DNA of 10,427 nucleotides from Candidatus Sulfopaludibacter sp. SbA3 (GCA_945861845.1 CAMAWS010000071.1:1-10427), one strand, 5' to 3'. Positions 1 through 8,200 are shown, numbered from the stretch's first letter. A program made the numbers and translations. Notes: a model not told the origin generated them from the letters alone.

Positions 1-343
1 ATATTTCCTCTCTGGGTGAATTTGTGTTGCGCAGACGCTTATGCACAACGCGTTCCTCCGTGCAGATGCAATGAAACCGCGGAGATCCACGGACAGTGCA
101 TCGATGCGGTCCCGATATTTGTGACTCGCTATTTGAATTCGGACAGAAGGTGCGGCCCTAGCAGACGAGAAAACAACGGGAATTGGCGCTGACAGAAATA
201 GTCAGTCATAATTCCACAAAGCGTCATGAATTCAATGACATACAATGTCGTAGGAATTTTTCTTGTTACGTGCGGAGTGCTGATGACTTTGTCCGCGATC
301 TGCCGTACCATGCCGCGACATTTCGGGGTTTCAAGGAGACGTC
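1..343. other. Non-coding upstream region with no supported gene
   Basis: I see no gene I can support here. Plus frame 1 is open from the left edge to about position 192 and could be the tail of a gene cut by the window, but its translation is Cys/Arg-rich and resembles nothing I know. Minor structures are visible. One is an imperfect hairpin with arms 26-32 and 43-49, one mismatch and a 10-nt loop, extendable by wobble pairs. Another is the 10-bp palindrome GCATCGATGC at 98-107. A third is a short inverted repeat CTGAC/GTCAG at 189-205. A TACAAT box (241-246) could be the -10 of a promoter for the gene at 344, but I find no acceptable -35 in front of it. The end of the region supplies the ribosome binding site of the next gene. 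Confidence 0.5.
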
Positions 344-1126
344 ATGATCATTTCGGTAATCAACCACTGCAAGCTGGATGATTCAACGGTGCTTCGGACG
401 ATCCGTGCGATCAATCGCCAGATTGCAGAGGATTTTTCTCCTTATTGGAGTCTTGGGGCGACGCTTCGCCTTGAAGGCCGGAGCCAGAAAAAGCCGACGG
501 ACAAGAGTATTGCGGATATGCGGGGCGATGCGGTGCTCTACCTCTGGGACGACGTCGATGTGGATGACGCGCTCGGCTATCACGACCTGAACTTCAAGGG
601 AGTCCCCTATAGCTTCGTTTTTCGAAAGTTGTCTTCGCAGCTTGGAGAGAACTGGACCGTAACGTTTTCTCACGAGGCCCTGGAGATGATCGGCGATCCC
701 GAGGTCAACCTGTTGGTCGCGGGACCGCATCCGGAGAACCCGAGAAAAGAAGTCTTTCACTGGTACGAGATGTGCGATGCGGTCCAATCGGAAAGCTACA
801 AAGTTGACGGCATCGAGGTGTCCAACTTCGTTCTGCCGCTTTACTTCACCGTCAACGACGAGCAGGGCTCCCGCAACGATTTTCTAAACCGCAAATACAA
901 AGGCAAGACCCTGAAGTCGTTCGGAGTGAATCCCGGTGGTTACGTCGGCTTCTTCGATCCGGCGACCGGAGAGCACACCACCTTTGATGCGGACGAAAAA
1001 GCCAAAAAGAGGATAAGGATCAAGGCCCAGGCCCGAAATGCCAGGCGCGGCATTCGTTATCAGCAACCGCACATTCCCACCGTTACCGCGGGCCTTGCGA
1101 AGAAAGCCAATCGCGGCTCGATTTGA
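344..1126 (+). CDS. Uncharacterised protein with zincin-like HExxE motif
   Basis: This encodes a 260-residue soluble protein of unknown function with no signal peptide or membrane segment. ATG 344 is well supported by the Shine-Dalgarno AAGGAG at 333-338, five bases upstream. The central part holds the sequence SHEALEMIGDPEVN, that is an HExxE signature (H110, E111, E114). It is preceded by GYHD (H80, D81) and followed by WYEMCDAVQ (E142, D145) and a hydrophobic VSNFVLPLYF stretch (159-168). This order (SHE.LEM..DP.., then E.CD.VQ...Y...G..VS.FV.P..F) recalls an uncharacterised family of bacterial and phage-borne proteins I have seen with the same spacing. HExxE is also found in some divergent zinc metallopeptidases, so a metal-binding hydrolase is plausible, but I infer this from the motif only. 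The C-terminal 45 residues are rich in Lys and Arg (KAKKRIRIKAQARNARRG) and may bind nucleic acid or be disordered. It stands 42 nt before the kinase gene; a functional link is not shown. Confidence 0.85.
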   Translation: MIISVINHCKLDDSTVLRTIRAINRQIAEDFSPYWSLGATLRLEGRSQKKPTDKSIADMRGDAVLYLWDDVDVDDALGYHDLNFKGVPYSFVFRKLSSQLGENWTVTFSHEALEMIGDPEVNLLVAGPHPENPRKEVFHWYEMCDAVQSESYKVDGIEVSNFVLPLYFTVNDEQGSRNDFLNRKYKGKTLKSFGVNPGGYVGFFDPATGEHTTFDADEKAKKRIRIKAQARNARRGIRYQQPHIPTVTAGLAKKANRGSI

Positions 1127-1156
1127 TGGACGCCTTGAAAACTTTCCGCGTACAAT
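1127..1156 (+). promoter_or_regulatory. Putative promoter of the kinase gene
   Basis: A TACAAT box at 1151-1156 (5/6 match to TATAAT) follows TGGACG at 1127-1132 (4/6 match to TTGACA) with an 18-base spacer. It lies in the 42-nt gap between the HExxE gene stop and the kinase ATG. The predicted transcription start near 1163 leaves a leader of about six bases, and no Shine-Dalgarno precedes ATG 1169. The kinase would therefore be transcribed alone and be nearly leaderless. This is by-eye matching only. Confidence 0.4.
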
Positions 1157-1168
1157 CGCGCCACTCTT

Positions 1169-3904
1169 ATGTCAGTGGCGATCGGAACTAAAATCGGCCC
1201 GTACGAGATCACTGCCCGGATTGGGGAAGGCGGGATGGGCATCGTCTTCCGGGCGCGTGATACGAAGCTCGACCGCGACATTGCCATCAAAACTCTTCCC
1301 GAAGAATTCACTCGCGATGCGGATCGGCTGGCGCGATTCAGCCGGGAAGCCAAGCTTCTTGCATCGTTGAATCACCCGAACATCGCGGCCATCTATGGGC
1401 TTGAACAGTCCGGCGGCGCGCCCGTCCTGATCCTCGAACTTGTCGAAGGCGACACGCTGGCGGAGCGCCTGAAGTCCGGGCCGATTCCGGTCGAGGAGTC
1501 CATCAGGATTGCGCTGCAGATTGCCGACGCGCTCGACGCGGCTCATGAAAAAAGCGTCATGCATCGAGACCTCAAGCCGGCAAATATCAAGCTTACGCCG
1601 GAAGGCCAGGTGAAAGTTCTCGACTTCGGCCTTGCCAAAGCATTGTCCGGCGACGAAGCCAACGTGAATTTCTCCAACTCCCCCACTTCCCCGACGATGA
1701 GCGCGGCTGCAACCCAGCAAGGGATCATTCTCGGGACCGCGCCCTATATGAGTCCCGAACAGGCCCGTGGCAAAGCGGTGGACAAGCGCACCGACGTCTG
1801 GGCGTTCGGATGTGTCCTCTATGAGATGCTGACCGCCCGCCGGGCATTCGAAGGCGAAGACGTGTCCGAAACTCTGGCATCCGTCATCAAGGGCGCCGTC
1901 GATTTCGACCGGATCCCCGCCCCGATCCATCCGAAGCTGCGCGAGGTGCTCATCCGATGCCTGCAGAAAGACCCCAAACGGCGGTTCCGCGACATCGGAG
2001 ACGTGCGTTTCGAGTTGGAATCCGTTATGGCGGACCCGCGTGGTGCCCTCATCCAAACGCAAACTGCCGTGAACCAAACACCGATGTGGAGACGAATGGC
2101 GCCGGTTGTGGCGGCGGCCATTGCGGTGGTTGCCGTCGCAGCGGCGGTGATGTGGACTTTCCGGGCGCCATCCGAACGCACCGGCCTTACGCGATTTCCT
2201 TTTGTGCTGCCTGAAGACCAACGGTTGACGAGAACGGGCCGGCATATGGTGGCCATTTCACCCGATGGCAATAACATCGTGTACGTTGCGAACAATCAAC
2301 TCTACTTACGCCCGATGGCGGAGATGGAATCGCGTCCGATTCAAGGAACGTCCCTGGATGTGAGCACACCCGTTTTCTCGCCGGATGGCCAGTGGATCGC
2401 CTTCTGGACAGCGGCTGAAGGAGGCAAGTTCAAGAAAGTGGCGATTACCGGTGGAGCGTCTGTCACGATTTGCGATTCGGCTCTTCCATGGGGCGCAAGC
2501 TGGGGTCCGGACGATCAGATTCTCATTGGCGCGGGTCCAGCAGGCATCCAGCGCGTATCCGCAAACGGCGGTAAGCCCGAAACCATCGTTGCGGTCAAAG
2601 CCGGCGAGGAGGCTCAGGGCCCGCAGCTTCTTCCCGGTGGTGACGCCGTATTGTTTACGCTGGCAACTGGAACCGCCGCAGACCGGTGGGACAAAGCTCA
2701 AATCCTGGTTCACTCATTGAAATCCGGTGAGCGCACAGTCTTGATCGAAGGTGGCAGCGATGCGCGTTACCTCTCGACAGGTCACATCGTGTACGCGCTG
2801 GGCACAACTTTGTTGGCGGCGCCATTTGACGTGAAGGATCTTCAAGTCATGGGTGGACCCGTGCCGGTTATCGAGGGTGTGTTGCGATTCGGGTTAGGTA
2901 TAGGCGCCGCCAATGTCAGTTTCTCGGATGGCGGCTCCATGGTTTACATCCCAGGTAACGCGGGAACTTTTGGAACCGACAAGAGACTTCTCGCGCTGGC
3001 CGATCGCATGGGTGCGCGGAAACCGTTACCCCTTCCGCCCGCCTTGTATTTTCATCCACGGTTTTCCCCGGATGGAAAACAGCTCGTCGTGAGTACCGAT
3101 GACGGAAAGGACGTTGTCGTTTGGGTCTATGATCTGGCCGACGCCACGGCGCCGCGCCGGCTCACTTTCGGGGGCGCCAACAGATTTCCCATCTGGAGCC
3201 GGGATGGACAGCGCGTCATCTTCCAATCTGACAGAGACGGAGATTCAGGTCTGTTCTGGCAACGGGCTGACGGCAGCGGGACGGCGGAGCGTTTGACAAA
3301 AGCCGAAGAAAAGACGTTTCACGTAGCCAATTCCTGGTCGCCCGATGGAAAGACCCTGACGTTTAGCGTTGTCGGCAGTGACCCTGGCATATGGTCGATA
3401 GCGATGGAGCCCGACGCAAAAGCGAAAGTCCTTATCGACGCACCGTCTTCCGATCAGCGTGATTCCAGCGTTTCTCCAGACGGACGGTGGATCACGTACC
3501 ATTCCACCGAATCGGGCCGTACCGAGATTTACGTAGAGCCTTTTCCGCCCACCGGCGCGAAGTATCAGATCACCACAACGCTGGGGTATTTGCCGGTATG
3601 GTCTTCCGATGGCAAGCAGATTGTTTATGTGCAAAACACCGCGGGAATCGGCGACATCATGTCGGTCGATGTGCAAACGCAGCCGAGCTTCGTGTTTGGA
3701 AAGCCCGTGCCGCTCCCAATCAAAGGCATCATCCAGAACGGTGGGCAAGGCAACCCGCGGGGCTACGACATCAGTCCCGACGGCAAACAGTTCGTGGTGA
3801 TGCTATCCGCCTCCGACGCCGAATCCGGCGCGCGCCAGACGCAGCAGATTTACGCCGTCCTCAACTGGTTTGAAGACCTGAAGCGGCGCGTGCCCGTGCC
3901 ATGA
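1169..3904 (+). CDS. Membrane Ser/Thr protein kinase with PD40/TolB-like beta-propeller
   Basis: This 911-residue PknB-type kinase is predicted to phosphorylate Ser/Thr on unknown targets from the inner face of the cytoplasmic membrane. The kinase domain spans about residues 11-285: glycine loop GEGGMG (19-24), ATP-binding K41 in IAIK, HRDLKPAN (H132, D134, N139), DFG (152-154), GTAPYMSPE (189-197) and DVWAFG (209-214). The activation segment is long and Ser/Thr-rich (about 169-182), a likely autophosphorylation site. Residues 311-329 form one Ala/Val-rich transmembrane helix after the basic MWRRM. Residues about 340-900 carry PD40/TolB-type propeller blades, marked by SPDG or variants near 364, 404, 446, 633, 677, 724, 769, 812 and 869. 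By orientation they would face the periplasm and act as sensor or scaffold. The LNWFEDLKR tail is typical of acidobacterial members. All catalytic residues are present, so it should be active. The start is the first ATG ahead of the IGPYEI fold; no Shine-Dalgarno is seen. The propeller's ligand cannot be read from the sequence. Confidence 0.95.
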   Translation: MSVAIGTKIGPYEITARIGEGGMGIVFRARDTKLDRDIAIKTLPEEFTRDADRLARFSREAKLLASLNHPNIAAIYGLEQSGGAPVLILELVEGDTLAERLKSGPIPVEESIRIALQIADALDAAHEKSVMHRDLKPANIKLTPEGQVKVLDFGLAKALSGDEANVNFSNSPTSPTMSAAATQQGIILGTAPYMSPEQARGKAVDKRTDVWAFGCVLYEMLTARRAFEGEDVSETLASVIKGAVDFDRIPAPIHPKLREVLIRCLQKDPKRRFRDIGDVRFELESVMADPRGALIQTQTAVNQTPMWRRMAPVVAAAIAVVAVAAAVMWTFRAPSERTGLTRFPFVLPEDQRLTRTGRHMVAISPDGNNIVYVANNQLYLRPMAEMESRPIQGTSLDVSTPVFSPDGQWIAFWTAAEGGKFKKVAITGGASVTICDSALPWGASWGPDDQILIGAGPAGIQRVSANGGKPETIVAVKAGEEAQGPQLLPGGDAVLFTLATGTAADRWDKAQILVHSLKSGERTVLIEGGSDARYLSTGHIVYALGTTLLAAPFDVKDLQVMGGPVPVIEGVLRFGLGIGAANVSFSDGGSMVYIPGNAGTFGTDKRLLALADRMGARKPLPLPPALYFHPRFSPDGKQLVVSTDDGKDVVVWVYDLADATAPRRLTFGGANRFPIWSRDGQRVIFQSDRDGDSGLFWQRADGSGTAERLTKAEEKTFHVANSWSPDGKTLTFSVVGSDPGIWSIAMEPDAKAKVLIDAPSSDQRDSSVSPDGRWITYHSTESGRTEIYVEPFPPTGAKYQITTTLGYLPVWSSDGKQIVYVQNTAGIGDIMSVDVQTQPSFVFGKPVPLPIKGIIQNGGQGNPRGYDISPDGKQFVVMLSASDAESGARQTQQIYAVLNWFEDLKRRVPVP

Positions 3905-3942
3905 CCGGGGAATTGCATCAGTTTGGCGTCCTGATGGCGTGT

Positions 3943-4323
3943 TCAGCCGCGGAGATCTCTGATAATCAGTGGATGATTCTTAACGATATTCGAATCGACG
4001 CTACATAGCGGGAGCTTGCGAGCCAGGCTATGGGCCACGATCAGGCGGTCGAAAGGATCGCGCGTCCAGGACAGGCCCATAGCTTTCTGAACGAGAGTAA
4101 CCGACGGCACTTCATCGAGGACGAACCGGGGATCCGACATCACGCCATTTGCCAGGTTGGATGCCAATCGGATTCGACCGGTCTCAGACAGAATTTGAAC
4201 TTCCAGGAGGGAAAACGGGGAAACGCCCCAGGGACAATAATCGTCCAGCCATCCGAATTGCCGAAGCCGCTTTGACTTTGCGAGAATCCAGATCAGAAAA
4301 TGCGTATCCAGAAGACAAGTCAT
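3943..4323 (-). CDS. PIN-domain toxin, VapC-like ribonuclease
   Basis: This 126-residue PIN-domain protein is predicted to be the toxin of a type II toxin-antitoxin pair. VapC-type PIN proteins are Mg-dependent endoribonucleases that typically cut tRNA or rRNA. The acidic active-site set is visible: D6 in LLDTHFLIW, E41 in SLLEVQ, D89 and D92 in TRDPFDRLIVAHS, and D110 in SVDSNI. Length and motif order fit the family, so the protein looks intact. Its ATG at 4323 overlaps the stop of the antitoxin gene as ATGA (4320-4323), which implies translational coupling and antitoxin-first synthesis. It converges with the kinase gene across 38 nt. The target RNA cannot be inferred. I leave the gene symbol empty because the PIN superfamily is broad. 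Confidence 0.9.
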   Translation of the reverse strand: MTCLLDTHFLIWILAKSKRLRQFGWLDDYCPWGVSPFSLLEVQILSETGRIRLASNLANGVMSDPRFVLDEVPSVTLVQKAMGLSWTRDPFDRLIVAHSLARKLPLCSVDSNIVKNHPLIIRDLRG

Positions 4324-4562
4324 TTCCTGGTAATCGGCACGAGTCTGCCGGCTTCATCCCAATCCCAGCCCCACTTGTCCGCGTTGTCCACATCGCGGCC
4401 GCTAATCAGCTTCCTGGGCGCCAGCTTTCCTTTCCTGGGCTTCTCGGCGCGCAGGACAAGCTTCTTTCCGTTGCGCTCAATCGCGATGATTTGCCCCTTC
4501 GCAGCTTCGTCCAGAAGGCTGAACCAGTTTTTCCGTGCCTCTGAGGCGGTCACATACTTCAT
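4320..4562 (-). CDS. Phd/YefM-family antitoxin
   Basis: This 80-residue protein is predicted to neutralise the PIN toxin encoded downstream and to repress its own operon. The N-terminal Phd/YefM fold is recognisable in KYVTASEARKNWFSLLDEA followed by GQIIAIERNGKKLVL (residues 2-37). The C-terminal tail contains ADKWGWDWDEAGRLVP (61-76), an acidic, tryptophan-rich segment of the kind that becomes ordered on binding the toxin. The start ATG at 4562 opens the canonical MKYVTASEA sequence. No Shine-Dalgarno is present and a promoter-like pair ends only six bases upstream, so translation may be leaderless. The four-base overlap with the toxin gene confirms the pairing. A Phd-type antitoxin with a PIN toxin is a common combination. 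Confidence 0.9.
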   Translation of the reverse strand: MKYVTASEARKNWFSLLDEAAKGQIIAIERNGKKLVLRAEKPRKGKLAPRKLISGRDVDNADKWGWDWDEAGRLVPITRK

Positions 4563-4568
4563 GTGTAC

Positions 4569-4598
4569 AATGTACGTTCGAGAATAACTTCACGTCAA
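4569..4598 (-). promoter_or_regulatory. Putative promoter and operator of the phd/vapC pair
   Basis: Reading the minus strand, TTGACG (4598-4593, 5/6) is followed by an 18-base spacer and TACATT (4574-4569, 4/6 to the -10 consensus). Six bases separate this -10 from the antitoxin ATG, so the start of transcription should fall at or next to the start codon. The -10 is embedded in the near-palindrome GTACATTGTAC (4565-4575), a plausible binding site for autorepression by the antitoxin-toxin complex. The boxes were matched by eye; the operator role is inferred. Confidence 0.4.
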
Positions 4599-4642
4599 CA
4601 CGGATTCCTTCGGATCTTCGAAGCTCAGGCAATCAGGCGTCC

Positions 4643-4864
4643 TCATTCGGCCAGCTTTTCAAACTCTTTAGCGGCTATGTCCGCATCTCGGAGAATTTTC
4701 TTCAACAGGACGCGGTCAATACTCTTATAGTTCGGGACGGTGACTGGCTTCCGTCCAGGACAAAACAGCCGGATGTGGCTGCCGCGCTGCCGAATTTCCT
4801 TGTAGCCCAACTTGTTCAAAATGTGGATTAGTTCTTTGCCGGAAAGTATTGGGAGTCGCGCCAT
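4643..4864 (-). CDS. hicA: HicA-family toxin (mRNA interferase)
   Basis: This 73-residue protein has the double-stranded-RNA-binding-like fold of HicA/YcfA toxins, which cleave mRNA and tmRNA independently of ribosomes. Diagnostic segments are the N-terminal SGKELIHILNKLGYKEIRQ, the catalytic-histidine motif RGSHIRL (H30), VTVPNYKSI (46-54) and the LLKKILRDADIAAKEF helix (58-73 region). The usual VPNH/VPRH histidine is tyrosine here (Y51 by count), a minor deviation. The ATG at 4864 follows the hicB stop by one base (TGA-G-ATG) and has no Shine-Dalgarno of its own, so its translation depends on hicB. The order is antitoxin first, the reverse of the classical hicAB operon. The reading frame is intact. 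Confidence 0.88.
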   Translation of the reverse strand: MARLPILSGKELIHILNKLGYKEIRQRGSHIRLFCPGRKPVTVPNYKSIDRVLLKKILRDADIAAKEFEKLAE

Positions 4865-4865
4865 C

Positions 4866-5168
4866 TCACAGAGTGATGGTGTGGAAACTGATCTCGGTGG
4901 GGCGATAAGCTGCGAGTATGTCGCGCGTGGTTTTTTCCTCGAGGAGCATTCCGATCACTTCGCGGATGTTCCGAAGGGCTTCGTCGAGCGTCTTGCCTTG
5001 CGTATAGCATCCCTGGAGCAGGGGACATTCGACGACGTACCAGCCGTCATCGCCCCGCTCGACAATCAGCGGCAGGGACTTGCCATCGACGGCAACATGC
5101 CGCGCATTCCTGGAGCCTCTCGGAACTCGTTTTGTTTTCTTTGCCCGCCCTGTCGCCATCGCTTTCAT
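4866..5168 (-). CDS. hicB: HicB-family antitoxin with basic N-terminal extension
   Basis: This 100-residue partner of the adjacent HicA toxin carries the HicB partial RNase H-like fold at about residues 31-80: SLPLIVERGDDGWYVVECPLLQGCYTQ in two strands, then GKTLDEALRNIREVIGMLLEE. The GC.TQGKT and EAL..I.E.I signatures are standard. Two things are unusual. First, about 28 residues precede the fold, rich in Lys and Arg (GRAKKTKRVPRGSRNARH); most HicB proteins start directly at the first strand. Second, the C-terminus (YRPTEISFHTITL) is too short for the helix-turn-helix or ribbon-helix-helix DNA-binding domain that many HicB proteins carry. The basic tail may substitute for it, which is inference. 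ATG 5168 or ATG 5159 (M4) could be the start; neither has a clear Shine-Dalgarno. No start codon further in would give the domain alone. It begins 34 nt after the dnaE2 stop. Confidence 0.85.
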   Translation of the reverse strand: MKAMATGRAKKTKRVPRGSRNARHVAVDGKSLPLIVERGDDGWYVVECPLLQGCYTQGKTLDEALRNIREVIGMLLEEKTTRDILAAYRPTEISFHTITL

Positions 5169-5175
5169 TGTCGTT

Positions 5176-5206
5176 ATTCTAGTTCCAGCCCATCTAATTC
5201 GGTCAG
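5176..5206 (-). promoter_or_regulatory. Possible weak promoter for hicBA
   Basis: On the minus strand TAGAAT (5181-5176) matches the -10 consensus at five of six positions and lies seven bases before hicB ATG 5168. The best -35 is CTGACC (5206-5201, 4/6) at a poor 19-base spacing, overlapping the dnaE2 stop codon. If real it gives hicBA an independent, leaderless start inside the mutasome operon. The weak -35 keeps this tentative. Confidence 0.22.
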
Positions 5207-8200
5207 TGAAAATCGTGCGAGGAAGTAACCGCCGCGGTGACGTGCAATGTTTCGACCGCGGAAGCTTTCACGGAGCGGACGCCATCCAGATTCTGGAGTA
5301 TTCCTTCGATGAGGAGAAATCCGGATTCCGTGATCGTCCATCGATGTTCCAGGAAAACATCCGGCATGAAGATCACGTTTGAGATTCCGGTTTCATCTTC
5401 GAGACTCATAAAGACGAAGCCCTTCGCGGTTCCGGGGCGCTGGCGCGCAATCACGCATCCGGCAATGCGGACGCGGGTTCCGTTGGCGGTATTAAAGAGG
5501 TCGATGGCGCGCAACACGCCTTGCCGCATCAACTCGCTTCGGCAGAGTTGCATCGGATGGAGGCCGATGGTCAGGCCGGTACCATCGAAGTCCGCGACCA
5601 GGCGTTCTTCCGCGGTCATCGCTTCCAGGGGAGACGCCCGGTCCGGCTGGTCGAGCGTTTCCAGCAGCGGTCCCGTGTGCTGAGCCGCGCGCTCGATATG
5701 CCAAAGCGCATCGCGGCGATGAATCGCGTGCTCAGGATCCAGAACGTTCAGGGCCCCTATTTCCGCCAGCAGCCCGAGTTCATCACGGCGAAGCTCGGGA
5801 ACCCGGCGGGCAAGCTCGTCGATGGATGCGAACGGACGAACAGCCCGCTCGCCGAGCAATGCTTGCGCCGCCGATTCGCGGAGACCGCTGACATACCGTA
5901 ATCCCAGCCGGACCCGCCAGTTCTCCTGAGGCGAGTCTTTTTCCAGGGTGCATGGCCAACCGGAAAGCGTGACATCAACGGGACGAAAATGGAGCCCGTG
6001 CCGCTGTGCATCTTTGACAAGCGTTGCCGGGCTGTAGAATCCCATCGGCTGGTTGTTGAGCATGGCGGCGGTGAATGCGGCCAGGTAATGGCACTTCAAA
6101 TACGCGCTCGCATTCGACAGCAGCGCGAAGCTGGCCGCATGCGATTCCGGAAATCCATAAAGCGCAAATGACGTGATGGATTGGATGATCTCGTCCTGCG
6201 GCGCCCCGGTAATGCCTTTTCGATTCATTCCTTCCCGCAGCTTCACTTCAATTTCCTTCATGCGTTTCTCAGAACGCTTGAAGCCGAACGCGCGGCGCAA
6301 CTCTTCAGCCTCTCCTCCGGTAAAACCGGCGGCGATCATGGCAATCCGGATCAATTGCTCCTGGAATAACGGGACGCCCAGGGTGCGCGCCAGTATGGGT
6401 TCCAGCGAAGGGTGCGGGTAGGTCACGCGCTCGCGTCCACGGCGCCGGTTCAAATAAGGATGAACCATCTGGCCGACGATCGGGCCGGGACGGATGATCG
6501 CCACTTCGACAACGATGTCGTAGAAAGTTTCCGGATGCAGCCGGGGCAGGCAGGACATCTGGGCGCGGCTCTCCACCTGGAACATCCCGATCGTATCGGC
6601 CTTCTGCAATGCCGCGAAAACATCGGGATCGTCGAGCGGAATGCCGGCCAGGCTGACTTCCTTGTCGTCGTGTTCCCGGATCAACTGGAAGCTGTCTTCG
6701 AGGACGGCCATCATGCCCAGGCCGAGCAGGTCGACCTTGATGATGCCCATGTTGGCGCAATCGTCCTTGTCCCACTGCACCACCGTGCGATTCGGCATCG
6801 ACGCCGGCTCGATCGGCACCACCGCATCGAGCGACCCCTGGCAGATTACCAGCCCGCCCGAGTGCTGACCGAGGTGCCGGGGAAGATCCCGAATGGCAAG
6901 GCACAACTCCAGGAATGTGCGGACTTGTGGGTGACAGACGTCAAAGCCCGCATTCTTGAATTGCGCCGGCAGGGCGTCATCGCCATCAGTGTCATCCTGG
7001 AAACCCCATGTGCTGACGACTCGCGCGAGGCTCTCCACCTGGGCCGTCTCGAAACCGAGCGCTTTGCCGACTTCACGCGCTGCGGACCTGCCTCGATAGG
7101 TGATGATGTTGGCCGTCATGGCGGCGCCGTATTTTCCGTATCGTTCCAGAACATACTGGATGGCGCGTTCGCGTTGATTGCCGCTCGGCAGGTCCAGGTC
7201 AATGTCGGGCCACTCGTTGCGTTCTTCGGAAAGAAAACGCTCGAAGAGCAGGTCTCCCGCCACCGGATCGATTGCAGTAATGCGCAGCGCATAGCAGACA
7301 GAGCTGTTCGCCGCAGAGCCGCGTCCCTGCACGAGAATGTTGTTTTTCCGGCAGAACTCCACAATGTCCCGGACGATTAGAAAGTAGCCTTCAAGATGGA
7401 GTTGTTCGATGAGCGCGAGCTCGCGTTCGATCTGCTTCCTGGCTTTCTCGCTGTATGGGCGGAATCTCTCGTGGGCGCCTTCATCGGTGCGCTTGCGCAG
7501 GAACGAGGCCATGGTCTCTCCATCGGGCACGGGATAGGCAGGGAACTCGTATCCAAGATTGTCCAGGGTGAACTGCAGCCGTGAGGATACCTCGCTCGTG
7601 TTCGCAATCGCTTCCGGCAGATCGCGAAAGAGGCCGGACATTTCACGATGCGATTTCAAATGCCGCTCGGAATTTCCGGAGAGAAGCCGTCCCGCGGTTT
7701 CAAGGGTCCGATGATTGCGAATACAGGTGAATACATCGAGGACCTTCCGTTCCCGCTTCAGCGCGTAACGGACTCCATTCGTGGCAACCAGCGGGAGACG
7801 AAATTCCCGCGCCAGCGCGATGGCGAGTTGGTTAAGCGCTTCTTCTTCGCGATCGAAGTGCCGCTGTAATTCGACATACACACAGTCGTGGCCATAGCAT
7901 CGGATCATGCTTTCGAGCGCGCGGCGGCCTTCGGTGGGTCCGCCATGGCGCAGCGCGGTTCTCACCGGGCCTTCCTCGCCTCCGGTCAATGCGATCAGGC
8001 CGCCGGCAAACTCGGCGAAATCCGAATCGGTTGCGGCGGCCTGGCCTTTCGGCGCCCTCAATTTCATCCGCGTTATCAGGCGGCAGAGATTCCGATAGCC
8101 CGCCCGTGTTTCTGCCAGCAGCGCGTACCGCACGCCGGAAACGGAAGTCACTTCAGCGCCGACATGGGGATGGGTGGATGGCCGACCCTTTCTGGTACAC

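Noticed and set aside
129..311. 60-residue minus-strand open frame in the left non-coding region
   Set aside because: No Shine-Dalgarno, no recognisable motif, unusual composition for this genome, and it reads away from the well-supported gene at 344.
1172..2245. 357-residue open frame antisense to the kinase domain
   Set aside because: It lies entirely opposite the conserved kinase domain, has a His/Arg-rich composition typical of antisense reading of GC-rich genes, and shows no domain.
3916..3936. Hairpin CATCAG-N9-CTGATG between the convergent kinase and vapC genes, as a bidirectional terminator
   Set aside because: The stem is only 6 bp with a 9-nt loop and there is no U-tract on either strand; too weak to call.
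4565..4575. GTAC-N3-GTAC near the phd start, as a second LexA site
   Set aside because: The spacing is one base shorter than in the imuA palindrome and the flanks ACC/GGT are absent; a local antitoxin operator is more likely.
4608..4623. Hairpin CTTCG-N6-CGAAG between hicA and the phd-like gene, as a terminator
   Set aside because: A 5-bp stem without a T-run is expected by chance in this composition.
6412..7380. 322-residue plus-strand open frame within dnaE2
   Set aside because: It is a shadow of the intact DnaE2 palm and fingers region, with no motif or ribosome site.
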